Source: Aquidulcibacter sp. (GTDB lineage: Bacteria > Pseudomonadota > Alphaproteobacteria > Caulobacterales > Aquidulcibacteraceae). Taken from it: a stretch of 42,851 nucleotides of DNA. The stretch spans positions 1-42,851 of the forward strand of contig JAPZTJ010000016.1 of NCBI GenBank assembly GCA_027532555.1, in the 5' to 3' direction. Made by a program: the position numbers and the translations under genes. The notes below the pieces were generated by a model. It was not told where the DNA came from and did no database searches. It was given only the letters and a program-made list of their open reading frames with translations. Below, piece by piece: positions 1 to 8,982 of the stretch (position 1 is its first letter; every line of letters starts with the position of its first letter).

Positions 1-39
1 GAGGGCTCATGATCTTCCCTTGGCACACAGACTTATTTC

Positions 40-228
40 AGCCGGGGCGCACGGTTTGCGTCGTATTCCGGGCCAGTCCGTTAATCTGGCCCACCTCATC
101 TGGCGCACACCACGCGCCCCGGCCCCTCTGCCTTCGGGCAACAAGGTGCACCCCCGGTGGTTTTCCACGCGGGGCTATAGGTGTTGGTGGGGAGTCCCAT
201 CACAGATCCGTCAACGCAATCCTAGGAT
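40..228 (+). ncRNA. Candidate structured RNA, possibly 6S RNA
   Basis: This stretch before the first gene folds like a rod. GGTTTGCGT at 53-61 can pair with ACGCAATCC at 214-222 (one T-T mismatch) as a closing stem. CCCACC (90-95) pairs with GGTGGG (186-191) and ACACC (107-111) with GGTGT (180-184). Distal hairpins include TGCC-TTCG-GGCA and an eight-pair CCCGGTGG/CCACGCGGG stem. Between the closing stem and the distal stems is a large open bubble. A closing stem, a central bubble and an irregular distal stem of about 170 nt is the architecture of 6S RNA, which binds the RNA polymerase housekeeping holoenzyme. The 5' part reads CGGGCCAGTCC, as in enterobacterial 6S, and the 3' part reads GGGGAGTCCCATC. 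Identification rests on hand folding and remembered motifs, so it is tentative; ends are approximate and the strand is inferred. Short open frames here lack coding character. Confidence 0.4.
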
Positions 229-289
229 TTGGGTGATATCGGTCTCGTCAAATTCAGCGCGCGTTCGTTTTTGAAAGACGGAGTTACCC

Positions 290-1423
290 GTGAAAGTCAC
301 CACGATCTCTGCTGACGCCTTGACCGAAGGTCAGGTTGAACGTTGGGCTGCGCTGCAGCGCGAGACGTCAGAGTTTGGCTCGCCCCTCGTAGGGCCCTAT
401 TTTGCACAATTGGTTCAGCGCCATCGCGGCGACGTGCAGATAGCCATTGCCACGAAGGACGGGCGTGACGTGGCATTCTTTGCGTTTCATAGGGCTAGTC
501 ACGGCCATGCACGCCCTGTCGGTGCGCCATTCTCGGACTATCAAGCCATCGTAAGTGAGCCGGGCTTAAATCTTGATGGCACGGCGTTTCTGGCCGAAGT
601 TGGCATTGAGTGCTTGGCTGTCTCGGGCCTAATAGACCCGCATGGTTGGTTTCAGAGCGTCCAATTTGAGCCGACCTTGGGCTATCGCATTAGTGTGAAA
701 GATGGTGGCGCCGCAAAGTTGGAACGCCTGCAGAAGGCCAACCACAAATGGGCGAAGAATTTGCGGCGTCAGGAAAACAAGATGGAGCGGGAATTAGGCC
801 CGATCCGCTTTGTAACCGGCGACCAAGACCCATCGGCGCTGGAAACTGTTTTGCAGATCAAAACAGACCAGTACCACGAGTCAGGTCTAACAGATGTGCT
901 GCGCCCGCACTGGGTGAAAGCGATGATGCAGGACTTGTTTAGCCGCAACAACCCAGAGTTTGGTGGCTGTCTGAATACGCTGTACGCTGGCGATCACTTG
1001 GTTTCAGGGCAATTTGGCGTGCGTCAAGGCGGTTGGTACCATCCTTGGATCGCTTCTGCCTGCCCAAAGGCGCATATGTGTGCGCCGGGGATTGTTTTAT
1101 TGGCCTACATGTTCCGACATGCCGAAGATATTGGCATTGAGATCATTGATTTGGCACAAGGGCACAGCCACTATAAATCGCAGTTTGCACGCAATCCGGT
1201 GACTGTTCAGGCCGGCCTAATCGGGCGAGGGGCGACCGCTTTCTCAACGGCCTATACAGGCCCAATCGGCTTGATCAGAAAACGCCTAGACTTGATTGCA
1301 AGCGTGGAGCCTGACTTGGCAGGGCGTTTGCATGCGGTGTGGGCTGCAGTAGCCTCTGCGCCGCGCCGCCTCATGGCGCGCGGCAAAGCCCAACAACCAG
1401 ATAGAGTGTCCTCTGATGACTAA
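290..1423 (+). CDS. GNAT-like acetyltransferase of the BioF2/FemAB-like type
   Basis: A 377-residue cytosolic protein starting at GTG with GGAG six bases upstream. The central part (about residues 140-300) resembles the BioF2-like acetyltransferase domain (Acetyltransf_6, as in CelD/BcsL proteins). It has a basic K/R-rich segment around 145-165, followed near 264-300 by a PG-x-LL-x(5)-R-A-x(3)-G-I-x(3)-D-L-A-Q-G stretch ending in HYKSQFA, where family members carry D-L-G-x-G...YK. Such proteins transfer acyl or aminoacyl groups to sugars or peptides in envelope polymer metabolism; the substrate here is unknown. The stop overlaps the next start by eight bases, so the two genes are almost certainly co-transcribed and probably act on the same pathway. 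No signal peptide or membrane segment is seen. Confidence 0.65.
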   Translation: MKVTTISADALTEGQVERWAALQRETSEFGSPLVGPYFAQLVQRHRGDVQIAIATKDGRDVAFFAFHRASHGHARPVGAPFSDYQAIVSEPGLNLDGTAFLAEVGIECLAVSGLIDPHGWFQSVQFEPTLGYRISVKDGGAAKLERLQKANHKWAKNLRRQENKMERELGPIRFVTGDQDPSALETVLQIKTDQYHESGLTDVLRPHWVKAMMQDLFSRNNPEFGGCLNTLYAGDHLVSGQFGVRQGGWYHPWIASACPKAHMCAPGIVLLAYMFRHAEDIGIEIIDLAQGHSHYKSQFARNPVTVQAGLIGRGATAFSTAYTGPIGLIRKRLDLIASVEPDLAGRLHAVWAAVASAPRRLMARGKAQQPDRVSSDD

Positions 1424-2345
1424 GCCAGCTTTGATCGTTTCTTGGCCTGATGATGTGTCTCAGCGCTTTGGTCGTGAGACCATCGTGGCTCAGCATGACT
1501 TGCATACCCGGCCGATGTTTTCTGACGCAGGTCTGGCGGCACTCTTGGACACTTATCCGCGCGACAAGCTGGGCGTCTTTACCATGGGCCATGATCCAGT
1601 GGATTGGCAGTCCTGGCGCGTAGGTAAGGCTGGGGATATGAGCGGTGCTGAGCTGATGCAGGCCGTTGAAGAGGGACGAATTTGGCTGAACTTGCGGGCC
1701 GCTAATGCCCATTTGCCTGAGTATGCTGCGTTGTGTGACGACATTTTTCGCGACAAGGAAGCCAATGTTTCCGGCCTAAAGACGATGAAGCGCGACCTCG
1801 GTGTGCTGATTTCATCGCCGAATGCACAGGTTTTCTATCATCTGGATTCGCCCTTGGTTTCACTTTGGCAAGTTCGCGGCACCAAGCATGTTCGCGTCTA
1901 TCCCCCAAAAGCCCCCTTTGCGCGCCCTGAACAGATTGAAGCCGTTGTCCTGCGCGAAACGGATGAGCAAATTCCGTTCGATCTGGCGTGGGACCAAGAG
2001 GCCCAAGATGTGACGCTGGAACCCGGCATGATGGTGACGTGGGCGCAAAATGCCCCCCATCGCATCGTCAATGGCCCGATGGTCAATGTCTCGCTGTCGG
2101 TTGAGTTCATGACGCCAGCGGCTCTCCTGCGGGCAAACGTCATTTATGCCAATGGCGTGCTGCGCCGTCGTCTCAACATGACGCCAGAGATCCAAGCAGG
2201 TCTTGACCCGCGCGCACTAGGCAAGCTTGCACTGTCGCGGGCTTTTAAAGCCATGCAGATCCAAAAAGCACAGGAGCATAAACTCACGCCCAGCTTTGAC
2301 CTACGCGAAGCCATTCCCGGTGTCCGTGACAAGGTCGACGCCTAA
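1416..2345 (+). CDS. Cupin-like (JmjC-type) protein, putative Fe(II) oxygenase
   Basis: A 309-residue protein translationally coupled to the preceding acetyltransferase-like gene. The middle of the protein has a HLDSP motif (about residues 142-146), then W-Q-V-R-G-T-K-H-V-R-V-Y-P and, near residue 214, APHRIVNG. The HxD...H spacing and the G-x-K-x-W/V-x-x-Y-P-P segment are those of cupin_8/JmjC-like 2-oxoglutarate Fe(II) oxygenases, so a double-stranded beta-helix enzyme is plausible. A LEPGMMVTWAQNAPH stretch is the typical strand leading into the distal metal histidine. The C-terminal 80 residues are helical and without a recognised domain. Substrate unknown; pairing with an acetyltransferase suggests modification of a small molecule or envelope component. 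It runs convergently into the esterase gene with only six bases between stops. Confidence 0.6.
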   Translation: MTKPALIVSWPDDVSQRFGRETIVAQHDLHTRPMFSDAGLAALLDTYPRDKLGVFTMGHDPVDWQSWRVGKAGDMSGAELMQAVEEGRIWLNLRAANAHLPEYAALCDDIFRDKEANVSGLKTMKRDLGVLISSPNAQVFYHLDSPLVSLWQVRGTKHVRVYPPKAPFARPEQIEAVVLRETDEQIPFDLAWDQEAQDVTLEPGMMVTWAQNAPHRIVNGPMVNVSLSVEFMTPAALLRANVIYANGVLRRRLNMTPEIQAGLDPRALGKLALSRAFKAMQIQKAQEHKLTPSFDLREAIPGVRDKVDA

Positions 2346-2351
2346 AGTCTG

Positions 2352-3251
2352 TCAGGCAGTCAGGAAGCGATAGGCACCCTCAAATTCGCTGGCCCAAAAG
2401 CCTTCAGAGTGCGTGCCGTCATCGACAATGCGCGAACGAACGTCCCGCTCAGGTCTATAGCCGACCGCGATCAAGGCTTTAACCATGGCGGGCTGATCCT
2501 TGGCGAAAATGCCTTTGGGTTCGCGGCCCACCTGCTCGTCGCGGCCACTAAGCAGAAAGACACGGGCACCACGCCGATAGGGTTTTCTCGTGCGTGCGAG
2601 CTGGTCAAAACGGGGGTTAAGCCAAAGAGGGGTTGAGAAGGCACCGACGCGTCCGAAGATATCTGGCCGCATGATACTGGCATAGAGTGCAAGCGTAGCA
2701 CCCGAACTGGCCCCCATGATGAGTGTATGGAGACGATCACTTTTAGTCCGAAAGCGGCGATCAATGAGGGGCTTAAGGGTGTCGGTTAGAAAGGAGATAT
2801 AGGCATCAGCTTGGCCTGGAAGGCCAGACCACGGCAGGACAGGATGATATTCTGCGGTGCGGTTCTCTCCACCATTATCGATCCCCACCACAATCGCGCC
2901 GGGATCGCCTGACACCGCCAACCGATTGAGAGTCTCGTCGACTTGCCATTCTCCGGCATAGGACGTCGCGCGGTCAAACAGGTTTTGGCCATCTTGCATA
3001 TAAATCACCGGATAGCGGCGGCGTGAGCTTTGATAGTCTGGCGGCAAGTAGAGCCAGATCCGTCGCGTACGCCCTAAGCTAGGCATAGCCATAGCCTCAT
3101 CCAAGATCGTCACATTGGCGCTTCGAGTGCTGTTTGCGGACTGCCCCCGCGCAATCGATGGCATAGCAATGAGAGCGGCTAGGCTACCTCCGATGACCTG
3201 CCGTCGGCAGAGGTTATCAACGTAAGTTGATCCAAACGTCCAGTGTTTCAT
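2352..3251 (-). CDS. Putative secreted esterase (Esterase D-like alpha/beta hydrolase)
   Basis: About 299 residues from the chosen ATG; ATGs at 3266 and 3362 are alternatives, because the AGGA ribosome site is poorly placed for both inner starts. The N-terminus has an RRQVIGG twin-arginine-like motif, a hydrophobic stretch and a probable cleavage after ARG, so Tat export to the periplasm is likely. The rest matches the PF00756 esterase family: VIYMQDGQNLFD early, a G-I-D-N-G-G-E-N-R-T loop, the nucleophile elbow MGASSGA, and a late LLSGRDEQ strand carrying the acid, with a histidine in DDGTHSEGFW. Relatives hydrolyse carboxylic esters such as enterobactin, acyl-glutathione or sugar esters. 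Substrate not predictable here. Convergent with the cupin-like gene. Confidence 0.75.
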   Translation of the reverse strand: MKHWTFGSTYVDNLCRRQVIGGSLAALIAMPSIARGQSANSTRSANVTILDEAMAMPSLGRTRRIWLYLPPDYQSSRRRYPVIYMQDGQNLFDRATSYAGEWQVDETLNRLAVSGDPGAIVVGIDNGGENRTAEYHPVLPWSGLPGQADAYISFLTDTLKPLIDRRFRTKSDRLHTLIMGASSGATLALYASIMRPDIFGRVGAFSTPLWLNPRFDQLARTRKPYRRGARVFLLSGRDEQVGREPKGIFAKDQPAMVKALIAVGYRPERDVRSRIVDDGTHSEGFWASEFEGAYRFLTA

Positions 3252-3454
3252 TTGTGAGATCGCCATTCCTGTGCTACTTACTCGTCTGATCGACGAAACT
3301 GGTACTGCCGTCGCATGGTCTTTTTTGCCCGTTTTAGCAAGATAGACCGTGCCTGCTTCCATTCTTCTAAGACGCCGAATGCTGTGCCGGATATCGCACG
3401 GTTACTGTGGCTGTAAGCATGCGAAGCGGCCAAACTATGAGAAAGGGTCCCACA

Positions 3455-3658
3455 ATGGCGACCGGAGTTGTTAAGTGGTTCAACGCAACCAAGGGCTATG
3501 GCTTTATTCAACCTGACGCAGGTGGCGGCGATGTGTTCGTTCACATTAGCGCAGTTGAACAGTCTGGCTTGAACGGCCTGAACGATGGCCAAAAAGTCAG
3601 CTTTGAACTGAAGACCGAGCGCGGCAAGACCGCAGCGACCGAATTGCAAGTCATCTAA
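3455..3658 (+). CDS. cspA: Cold-shock domain protein, CspA family
   Basis: A 67-residue single cold-shock domain. The start chosen (MATGVVKWFN) is where the family begins and has GAAAGG upstream; an open frame continues a little further upstream but is not needed. RNP1 (KGYGFIQP) and RNP2 (VFVHISA) are both present, as is the C-terminal V-S-F-E-L-K-x-E-R-G-K segment. These proteins bind single-stranded RNA and DNA and act as RNA chaperones in the cytoplasm, often induced by cold or in stationary phase. The gene is monocistronic with its own terminator directly downstream. Which paralogue of the Csp family it corresponds to cannot be said. Confidence 0.93.
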   Translation: MATGVVKWFNATKGYGFIQPDAGGGDVFVHISAVEQSGLNGLNDGQKVSFELKTERGKTAATELQVI

Positions 3659-3680
3659 TCTATTTGCAAACAGGTGCTTA

Positions 3681-3712
3681 AAAGGGCAGGGGCGGATGCT
3701 CCTGCCTTTTTT
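3681..3712 (+). terminator. Rho-independent terminator of the cold-shock gene
   Basis: GGCAGG (3685-3690) pairs with CCTGCC (3701-3706) around a 10-base loop, followed by six T residues and preceded by three A residues. It lies 22 bases after the cold-shock stop codon. Confidence 0.8.
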
Positions 3713-3723
3713 GTTGGCCCTGT

Positions 3724-4143
3724 TCAGTCCTCACCCACTCGACCACGCAGCCTTTTAACGGTCGAGCGCAGGGCCTTGCCCTCAAGCCGCTTCTCCCGTG
3801 CAGCACGGGTTGGCCGGGTCTTTTTGCGCGGCGGTGGAGGTGGCACACTGGCGCGATCAATCAAGCCTTGCAGGCGCTCGCGGGCATCTTGGCGATTGCG
3901 CTCTTGGGTGCGAAAGGTCTGGGCCAACAGCACGATGACGCCGTCCTTGGTGGCCCTTGATCCCGCCAACTTAATCAAACGATCACGAACATCTTCGGGA
4001 AAAGACAGGCTGGCGGCTGCATCAAAGCGCAATTCAACTGCCGTTGAAACCTTATTGACGTTCTGGCCGCCAGGGCCTGAGGCGCGCACGAAGGTCTCGC
4101 CAATTTCATCTTCGTCAAAACGATACAGGGTCGGTAGGGTCAT
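3724..4143 (-). CDS. arfB: Alternative ribosome-rescue factor / peptidyl-tRNA hydrolase ArfB
   Basis: A 139-residue protein with the release-factor GGQ motif at residues 25-27 inside SGPGGQNVNKVST, and a long lysine/arginine-rich C-terminal tail (PPPPPRKKTRPTRAAREKR). This is exactly the ArfB (YaeJ) layout: a class-I release-factor catalytic domain joined by a linker to a basic tail that enters the empty mRNA channel of stalled ribosomes, after which GGQ hydrolyses the peptidyl-tRNA. Full length for the family (about 140 residues). It follows the 2OG oxygenase gene by nine bases on the same strand, so the two are probably co-transcribed. In Caulobacter-type bacteria this factor backs up tmRNA trans-translation. 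Confidence 0.93.
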   Translation of the reverse strand: MTLPTLYRFDEDEIGETFVRASGPGGQNVNKVSTAVELRFDAAASLSFPEDVRDRLIKLAGSRATKDGVIVLLAQTFRTQERNRQDARERLQGLIDRASVPPPPPRKKTRPTRAAREKRLEGKALRSTVKRLRGRVGED

Positions 4144-4152
4144 GGGCAGGCC

Positions 4153-4794
4153 CTAGACCCAAGCGTAATTGAAGCTGATCGATACCCGCTTGGACTTAGC
4201 ACGATTGAGCACGACTTCATGGCGCAACCAACTCTCCCACAAGATCACTTCGCCGATCTGTGGGGTTAGGAACACAAAGGGCTGTAAATCTTGGGCGGCC
4301 TCGGGCAGACGCGTGGGGGCCGCCATCATCATAGCAAGACGAGGGTCTTCGAGCTTCAGCGCCGACGCGCCATCGGGCAGCGTAACATAATAGGTGCCCG
4401 AAATGACGCTTTGGGGGTGAATGTGCCCCGTGTGAACCCCACCCGGCGGCAGTACATTGACCCACAGACTGTCCAGCTTCAGCTTGCCCCCTGCCAGATC
4501 AAAGCCAACTTCTTGGGCGAAGGAAGCGGCATGCTTGTCGAGTTGGCGTTTCAGATCGCCAAAGGCGCTGAACCGGGTCGGCAAATCATTGAGCGAGGCA
4601 TAGGACGTATAGCCCTTGTAGCCATTGCTACGGCACCAGCGCCGGCCCGCCGCATCCTCTTGCTCCAGCATGTCGCAAGCTTCTGCCAAGTCTTGGCGCA
4701 AGACGTCGGGCTCCCGCCCACCTAAAGGCGCGCGGTAGAGCCGTGTTGCAAAGAGAGAGAGCGTTTCTGCCATGCGCGCTCTTAGCGTGAACAT
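4153..4794 (-). CDS. Putative 2OG-Fe(II) oxygenase (TIGR02466-like)
   Basis: A 213-residue protein. The core LPPGGVHTGHIHPQSVISGTYYV near residues 112-134 supplies the first metal histidines and the GxYYv strand of the TIGR02466 family of putative 2-oxoglutarate/Fe(II) oxygenases. Toward the C-terminus W-E-S-W-L-R-H-E-V (H at about 193) gives the distal histidine and SKRVSISFNYAW the expected arginine that binds 2-oxoglutarate. The start at 4794 has no clear ribosome site; the ATG at 4773 is preceded by AAGAG and may be the true one, shortening the protein by seven residues. Substrate unknown. Upstream member of a likely two-gene unit with arfB. Confidence 0.75.
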   Translation of the reverse strand: MFTLRARMAETLSLFATRLYRAPLGGREPDVLRQDLAEACDMLEQEDAAGRRWCRSNGYKGYTSYASLNDLPTRFSAFGDLKRQLDKHAASFAQEVGFDLAGGKLKLDSLWVNVLPPGGVHTGHIHPQSVISGTYYVTLPDGASALKLEDPRLAMMMAAPTRLPEAAQDLQPFVFLTPQIGEVILWESWLRHEVVLNRAKSKRVSISFNYAWV

Positions 4795-4828
4795 GGCCGG
4801 AAGGGAAGTTTGGCTTGAAACCGCAAGC

Positions 4829-6118
<1,290 letters not shown>

Positions 6119-6124
6119 TCAGTA

Positions 6125-7060
6125 TCACCGCTCTGCGGCCCGGCGGAGCCTGTCAGCAATCGCCTCTCCAAGGCCTGTCTCTGGAATAGTGGCAATGACA
6201 ATGGCGCTCGGATTCAGGGCGTCTGCTGCGCGCAGCATTGAAAAAAGATGGGCCGCCGCTTCAACCACATCGCCTGCGGCTGAAAGGTTGAACTCTGCCC
6301 CATCAAAGCCCGGACCAAAACCGATCATTACTTCGCCTGAGCCAGCGGAAGTGCCATTCAAACGCACAGGCGCGCTCGGCGCATAATGGCGCAGCACCAT
6401 TCCGGGCGAAGCAGGGGCTGCTTTGCTAGAGGCATCAGGGGCAAGCAGGGGGCCTGCCACGGCTTCAAGCTCTGCCCGGCTTAAGCCACCTAAACGTAGC
6501 AAAGTCGCTTGATCGCCAATCACGGCTACGACCGCGCTCTCCAGCCCGACTGCGCAGGGTCCGCCATCGACCACGAGAGTTAGCTTGTCGCCAAACTCCG
6601 CCAGCACATGATCAGCTGTGGTCGGTGAAGGTCTGCCGGAAACGTTGGCAGAAGGGGCGGCGACAGGCTTACCGAAAGCGCGCAACACTTGTTGCATAAG
6701 GGGGTGAGAAGGCACCCGCAAAGCAATCGTATCAAGTCCTGCACAAGCCAAGTCACAGACCGCGCAATCGGGCTGGCGTGGCACCACAAGACTTAAAGGA
6801 CCCGGCCAAAAGGCCTCGGCCAGTTTTCGTGCCAATGGTGAAAACACCCCAAGTGCTTCAGCCGCTTCCAAGCTGACAACATGAGAAATGAGCGGGTTGA
6901 AATGCGGGCGACCCTTGGCGGCAAAAATCTTCGCCACCGCTTCAGCATCGGTCGCATCAGCGCCCAAGCCATAAACGGTCTCTGTTGGCAGGCCTACAAG
7001 GTCGCCGCGCGCAAGGGTTGCTGCAGCAGCAAACGCATTTTCCATAGGTCCCTGATCCAT
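6125..7060 (-). CDS. sua5: L-threonylcarbamoyladenylate synthase, Sua5 type
   Basis: A 311-residue protein that makes threonylcarbamoyl-AMP from threonine, bicarbonate and ATP, the first step of the universal t6A37 modification of ANN-decoding tRNAs. The YrdC-like catalytic domain covers about residues 10-200, with LPTETVYGLGADA, the K-x-R-P-x-x-N-P-L-I motif (GRPHFNPLISHV) and APSANVSGRPSPT. A C-terminal Sua5 domain follows a PASPGMVLRHYAP linker (about 225-235), distinguishing it from the short TsaC form. ATG at 7045 is an alternative start with AGGG four bases upstream. No obvious operon partner. Confidence 0.92.
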   Translation of the reverse strand: MDQGPMENAFAAAATLARGDLVGLPTETVYGLGADATDAEAVAKIFAAKGRPHFNPLISHVVSLEAAEALGVFSPLARKLAEAFWPGPLSLVVPRQPDCAVCDLACAGLDTIALRVPSHPLMQQVLRAFGKPVAAPSANVSGRPSPTTADHVLAEFGDKLTLVVDGGPCAVGLESAVVAVIGDQATLLRLGGLSRAELEAVAGPLLAPDASSKAAPASPGMVLRHYAPSAPVRLNGTSAGSGEVMIGFGPGFDGAEFNLSAAGDVVEAAAHLFSMLRAADALNPSAIVIATIPETGLGEAIADRLRRAAER

Positions 7061-7223
7061 GGCTTGTCTGTGACAGTTTAGCCCAGAAAGTCAAAAACGG
7101 CGCGCAGCGCCCCGTCGCCCGTTCACGAAATGGTAACGCTCCCATCAACTTGTCTGAGGCGGCCTTGTGGCAGCCCCTTCCGCCCGACATATGCTCCAGA
7201 CGGCACTAACTGGAGGTAACCAT

Positions 7224-7709
7224 ATGAAGAATACCGCATCCCTAGCAGCCCTCACGTCCGTGGTCGCCCTTGCAGCAGTTCCTGCGCAGGCCGACGGAAA
7301 CAAAATGAAGTGCGCTAAGGCGACCCCCGCCCAAGTCGAAGGTCTGTTTTCGCAATTCAACGCCGCTTGGGCCACTAAAGACCCAGCAAAAGTGACCCCA
7401 TTGTTCGCAAAGGATGCAGTTCTGTTGGCGACCGTCTCCAACACCCCACGCACCACGCCAGAAGCGATCAACGATTATTTCGTTGGTTTCTTGAAGAACA
7501 GCCCAGTTGGCACGATCCAAACCAGCTCGGTGCAGGTCGGCTGCAACATCGCAACCCGCTTGGGTACTTGGGATGTAGCTTTGACCAACCCGGACACCAA
7601 GGCCGTAACCGTCGTGAAGGCGCGCTATTCCTTCATCTACAAGCTGGAAGATGGCGCTTGGAAAATCTACCACCTGCATTCGTCGATGATGCCAGAACCA
7701 ACCAAGTAA
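7224..7709 (+). CDS. Secreted SnoaL-like (SgcJ/EcaC family) protein
   Basis: A 161-residue protein from the ATG preceded by a strong GGAGG (7212-7216). An N-terminal signal peptide (hydrophobic SLAALTSVVALAAVPAQA) predicts periplasmic or extracellular location. The mature part fits the NTF2/SnoaL-like fold of the SgcJ/EcaC family: FSQFNAAWATKDPAKVTPLFAKDAVLLAT at the start, a central CNIATRLGTWDVAL strand, and the closing ARYSFIYKLEDGAWKIYHLHSS. Two cysteines (near residues 31 and 111) could pair in the periplasm. Family members bind or transform small molecules, but many have no known activity. It has its own promoter region and terminator, so it is a single-gene transcript. Confidence 0.75.
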   Translation: MKNTASLAALTSVVALAAVPAQADGNKMKCAKATPAQVEGLFSQFNAAWATKDPAKVTPLFAKDAVLLATVSNTPRTTPEAINDYFVGFLKNSPVGTIQTSSVQVGCNIATRLGTWDVALTNPDTKAVTVVKARYSFIYKLEDGAWKIYHLHSSMMPEPTK

Positions 7710-7737
7710 GCTTGGTAGATTCTGATTAAAGCAATGG

Positions 7738-7767
7738 GGCTGGAGCTTTTGGGCTCCAGCCTTTTTT
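7738..7767 (+). terminator. Rho-independent terminator after the SnoaL-like gene
   Basis: GGCTGGAGC (7738-7746) pairs perfectly with GCTCCAGCC (7753-7761) and is followed by a run of T residues. The hairpin also lies just beyond the end of the minus-strand YceI gene but has no T-run in that direction. Confidence 0.88.
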
Positions 7768-7771
7768 GTGT

Positions 7772-8377
7772 CTATTTCCGGGTGGCGCGCACGGCGACAT
7801 TGACGACAGTTTCGCGCGCAACCCACTCCGCGCCCGCATCTGACTCAAGGCCAAGCTTTAGCGCTATCCGGTCGAGTTTCACTTGACCAGTCATGGTGGC
7901 GACATTGCCAGAGATGGCGACCGTGAAGGGCAAAGGCACGCGGTAATTCATGCCCTTAACCGTCAGAACACCGTCCGCGACATACCGTCCCGGGCCGACT
8001 GAGCGGATCGACTGGGTGACATAGCGGGCGGTTGGGAATTTCCGCGCATCAAACCAGTCCGCAGTAGCGAGATTGTCATCTGGCTCTTTCACGCCGGTCA
8101 ATGCGCTGCCGGTCATGATCGTGATGACGGCTTGGCTCCCCGCAAGATTATTGGGATCAAACTTAATGTCACCCGACCACTGACGGAACGTGCCATTGAC
8201 GGCAGTGCCAGCCCATTTGGTTGAGAAAGCAATCCGACTTTGACGCGCATCAATCGTCCAACCCGCCGCAGCGGCTTTGCTGACGGGGGCCTTTTTGGCA
8301 GGCTGCGCAACAGCTAAATTTAATGGCGCAGTCAGGGCTGCGAGCGCCAGGCTGGCGACCGTGAGGACCTTCAACAT
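7772..8377 (-). CDS. YceI-family periplasmic lipid-binding protein (first copy)
   Basis: A 201-residue exported protein: signal peptide (LTVASLALAALTAPLNLAVA), then an alanine/lysine linker and the YceI lipocalin-like beta-barrel. Family features seen are W-T-I-D-A-R-Q-S-R-I-A-F-S near the start, GTFRQWSGDIKFDP, a D-N-L-A-T-A-D-W-F-D-A segment where family members have HLxSxDFFDv, TARYVTQSI, and V-x-G-x-L-T-V-K-G. YceI proteins bind isoprenoid quinone-like lipids such as polyisoprenoid. It is the last gene of a three-gene minus-strand unit with a cytochrome b561 and a second YceI; AGGA lies upstream of the ATG. The role may be to hand quinones or shield redox lipids. Confidence 0.85.
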   Translation of the reverse strand: MLKVLTVASLALAALTAPLNLAVAQPAKKAPVSKAAAAGWTIDARQSRIAFSTKWAGTAVNGTFRQWSGDIKFDPNNLAGSQAVITIMTGSALTGVKEPDDNLATADWFDARKFPTARYVTQSIRSVGPGRYVADGVLTVKGMNYRVPLPFTVAISGNVATMTGQVKLDRIALKLGLESDAGAEWVARETVVNVAVRATRK

Positions 8378-8394
8378 GAGAATAAATCCTTATC

Positions 8395-8979
8395 TTATTT
8401 CGGCCGAATGAAGGGAACCATGCGGGCCATTACATCATCGTCGTCCATGAATACGTGCTTGAGAGCCGCGCCGACGTGGATCACAAACAGTACAATAACG
8501 CCCCAAGCAGCTGCACTATGCCCCGATTTGGCTATGCCATTGAGCTCCTTGCGGAACGGCAGATCGGCAAGGGGCAAGCGTGGCCACTCAAACAGGCCCC
8601 ACCAATGGGTCGCGATATTATAGGGCGAAGTGGAGATAATGACCCAGCCGCCCAGTGGAATGCCAATCATAAGGGCATAGAAAGCGAAGTGCGTGAACTT
8701 GGCCGCGGCAACTTCCCACCCCTTCATGCCCTCGGGCAATGGGGGTGGGGGATTGGCCAGTCGCCAGAACAAGCGAAACAAGGAGAGCAAAAGGATGGTC
8801 AAGCCAGCACTTTTATGAACTTGAAAAGCTTCAAACTTTTCAGGCCCTTTAAGGTCCTCCATCGCCCAGCCACCCAAGATTTGAACCAGGATTGCCGCAG
8901 CGATCACCCAGTGCAACAGGATGGCTACAGTTGTGTAGGATCGGCTTTCTTTAGCCCCTGACCAAGTCTCGCCCGTCAT
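8395..8979 (-). CDS. Cytochrome b561, membrane di-haem electron carrier
   Basis: A 194-residue integral membrane protein with four hydrophobic helices. Candidate haem-ligand histidines are in LLHWVIAA (helix 1), FQVHKSAG (helix 2), KFTHFAFYAL (helix 3) and VIHVGAALKH (helix 4), the CybB/b561 pattern for two b haems. These proteins pass electrons between quinol and periplasmic acceptors, including superoxide in the E. coli CybB case. The gene lies between two YceI genes, 17 bases from one and 3 bases from the other, so all three are one transcript, matching the frequently seen yceI-yceJ (b561) pairing. AGGA is seven bases before the ATG. Confidence 0.9.
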   Translation of the reverse strand: MTGETWSGAKESRSYTTVAILLHWVIAAAILVQILGGWAMEDLKGPEKFEAFQVHKSAGLTILLLSLFRLFWRLANPPPPLPEGMKGWEVAAAKFTHFAFYALMIGIPLGGWVIISTSPYNIATHWWGLFEWPRLPLADLPFRKELNGIAKSGHSAAAWGVIVLFVIHVGAALKHVFMDDDDVMARMVPFIRPK

Positions 8980-8982
8980 GTT

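Noticed and set aside
9-274. Two overlapping plus-strand frames before the first gene
   Set aside because: Composition is low-complexity, no ribosome site precedes them, and the DNA folds strongly; an RNA reading fits better.
3278-3649. Minus-strand frame across the cold-shock gene
   Set aside because: Overlaps a clear CspA-family gene on the opposite strand and has no family resemblance.
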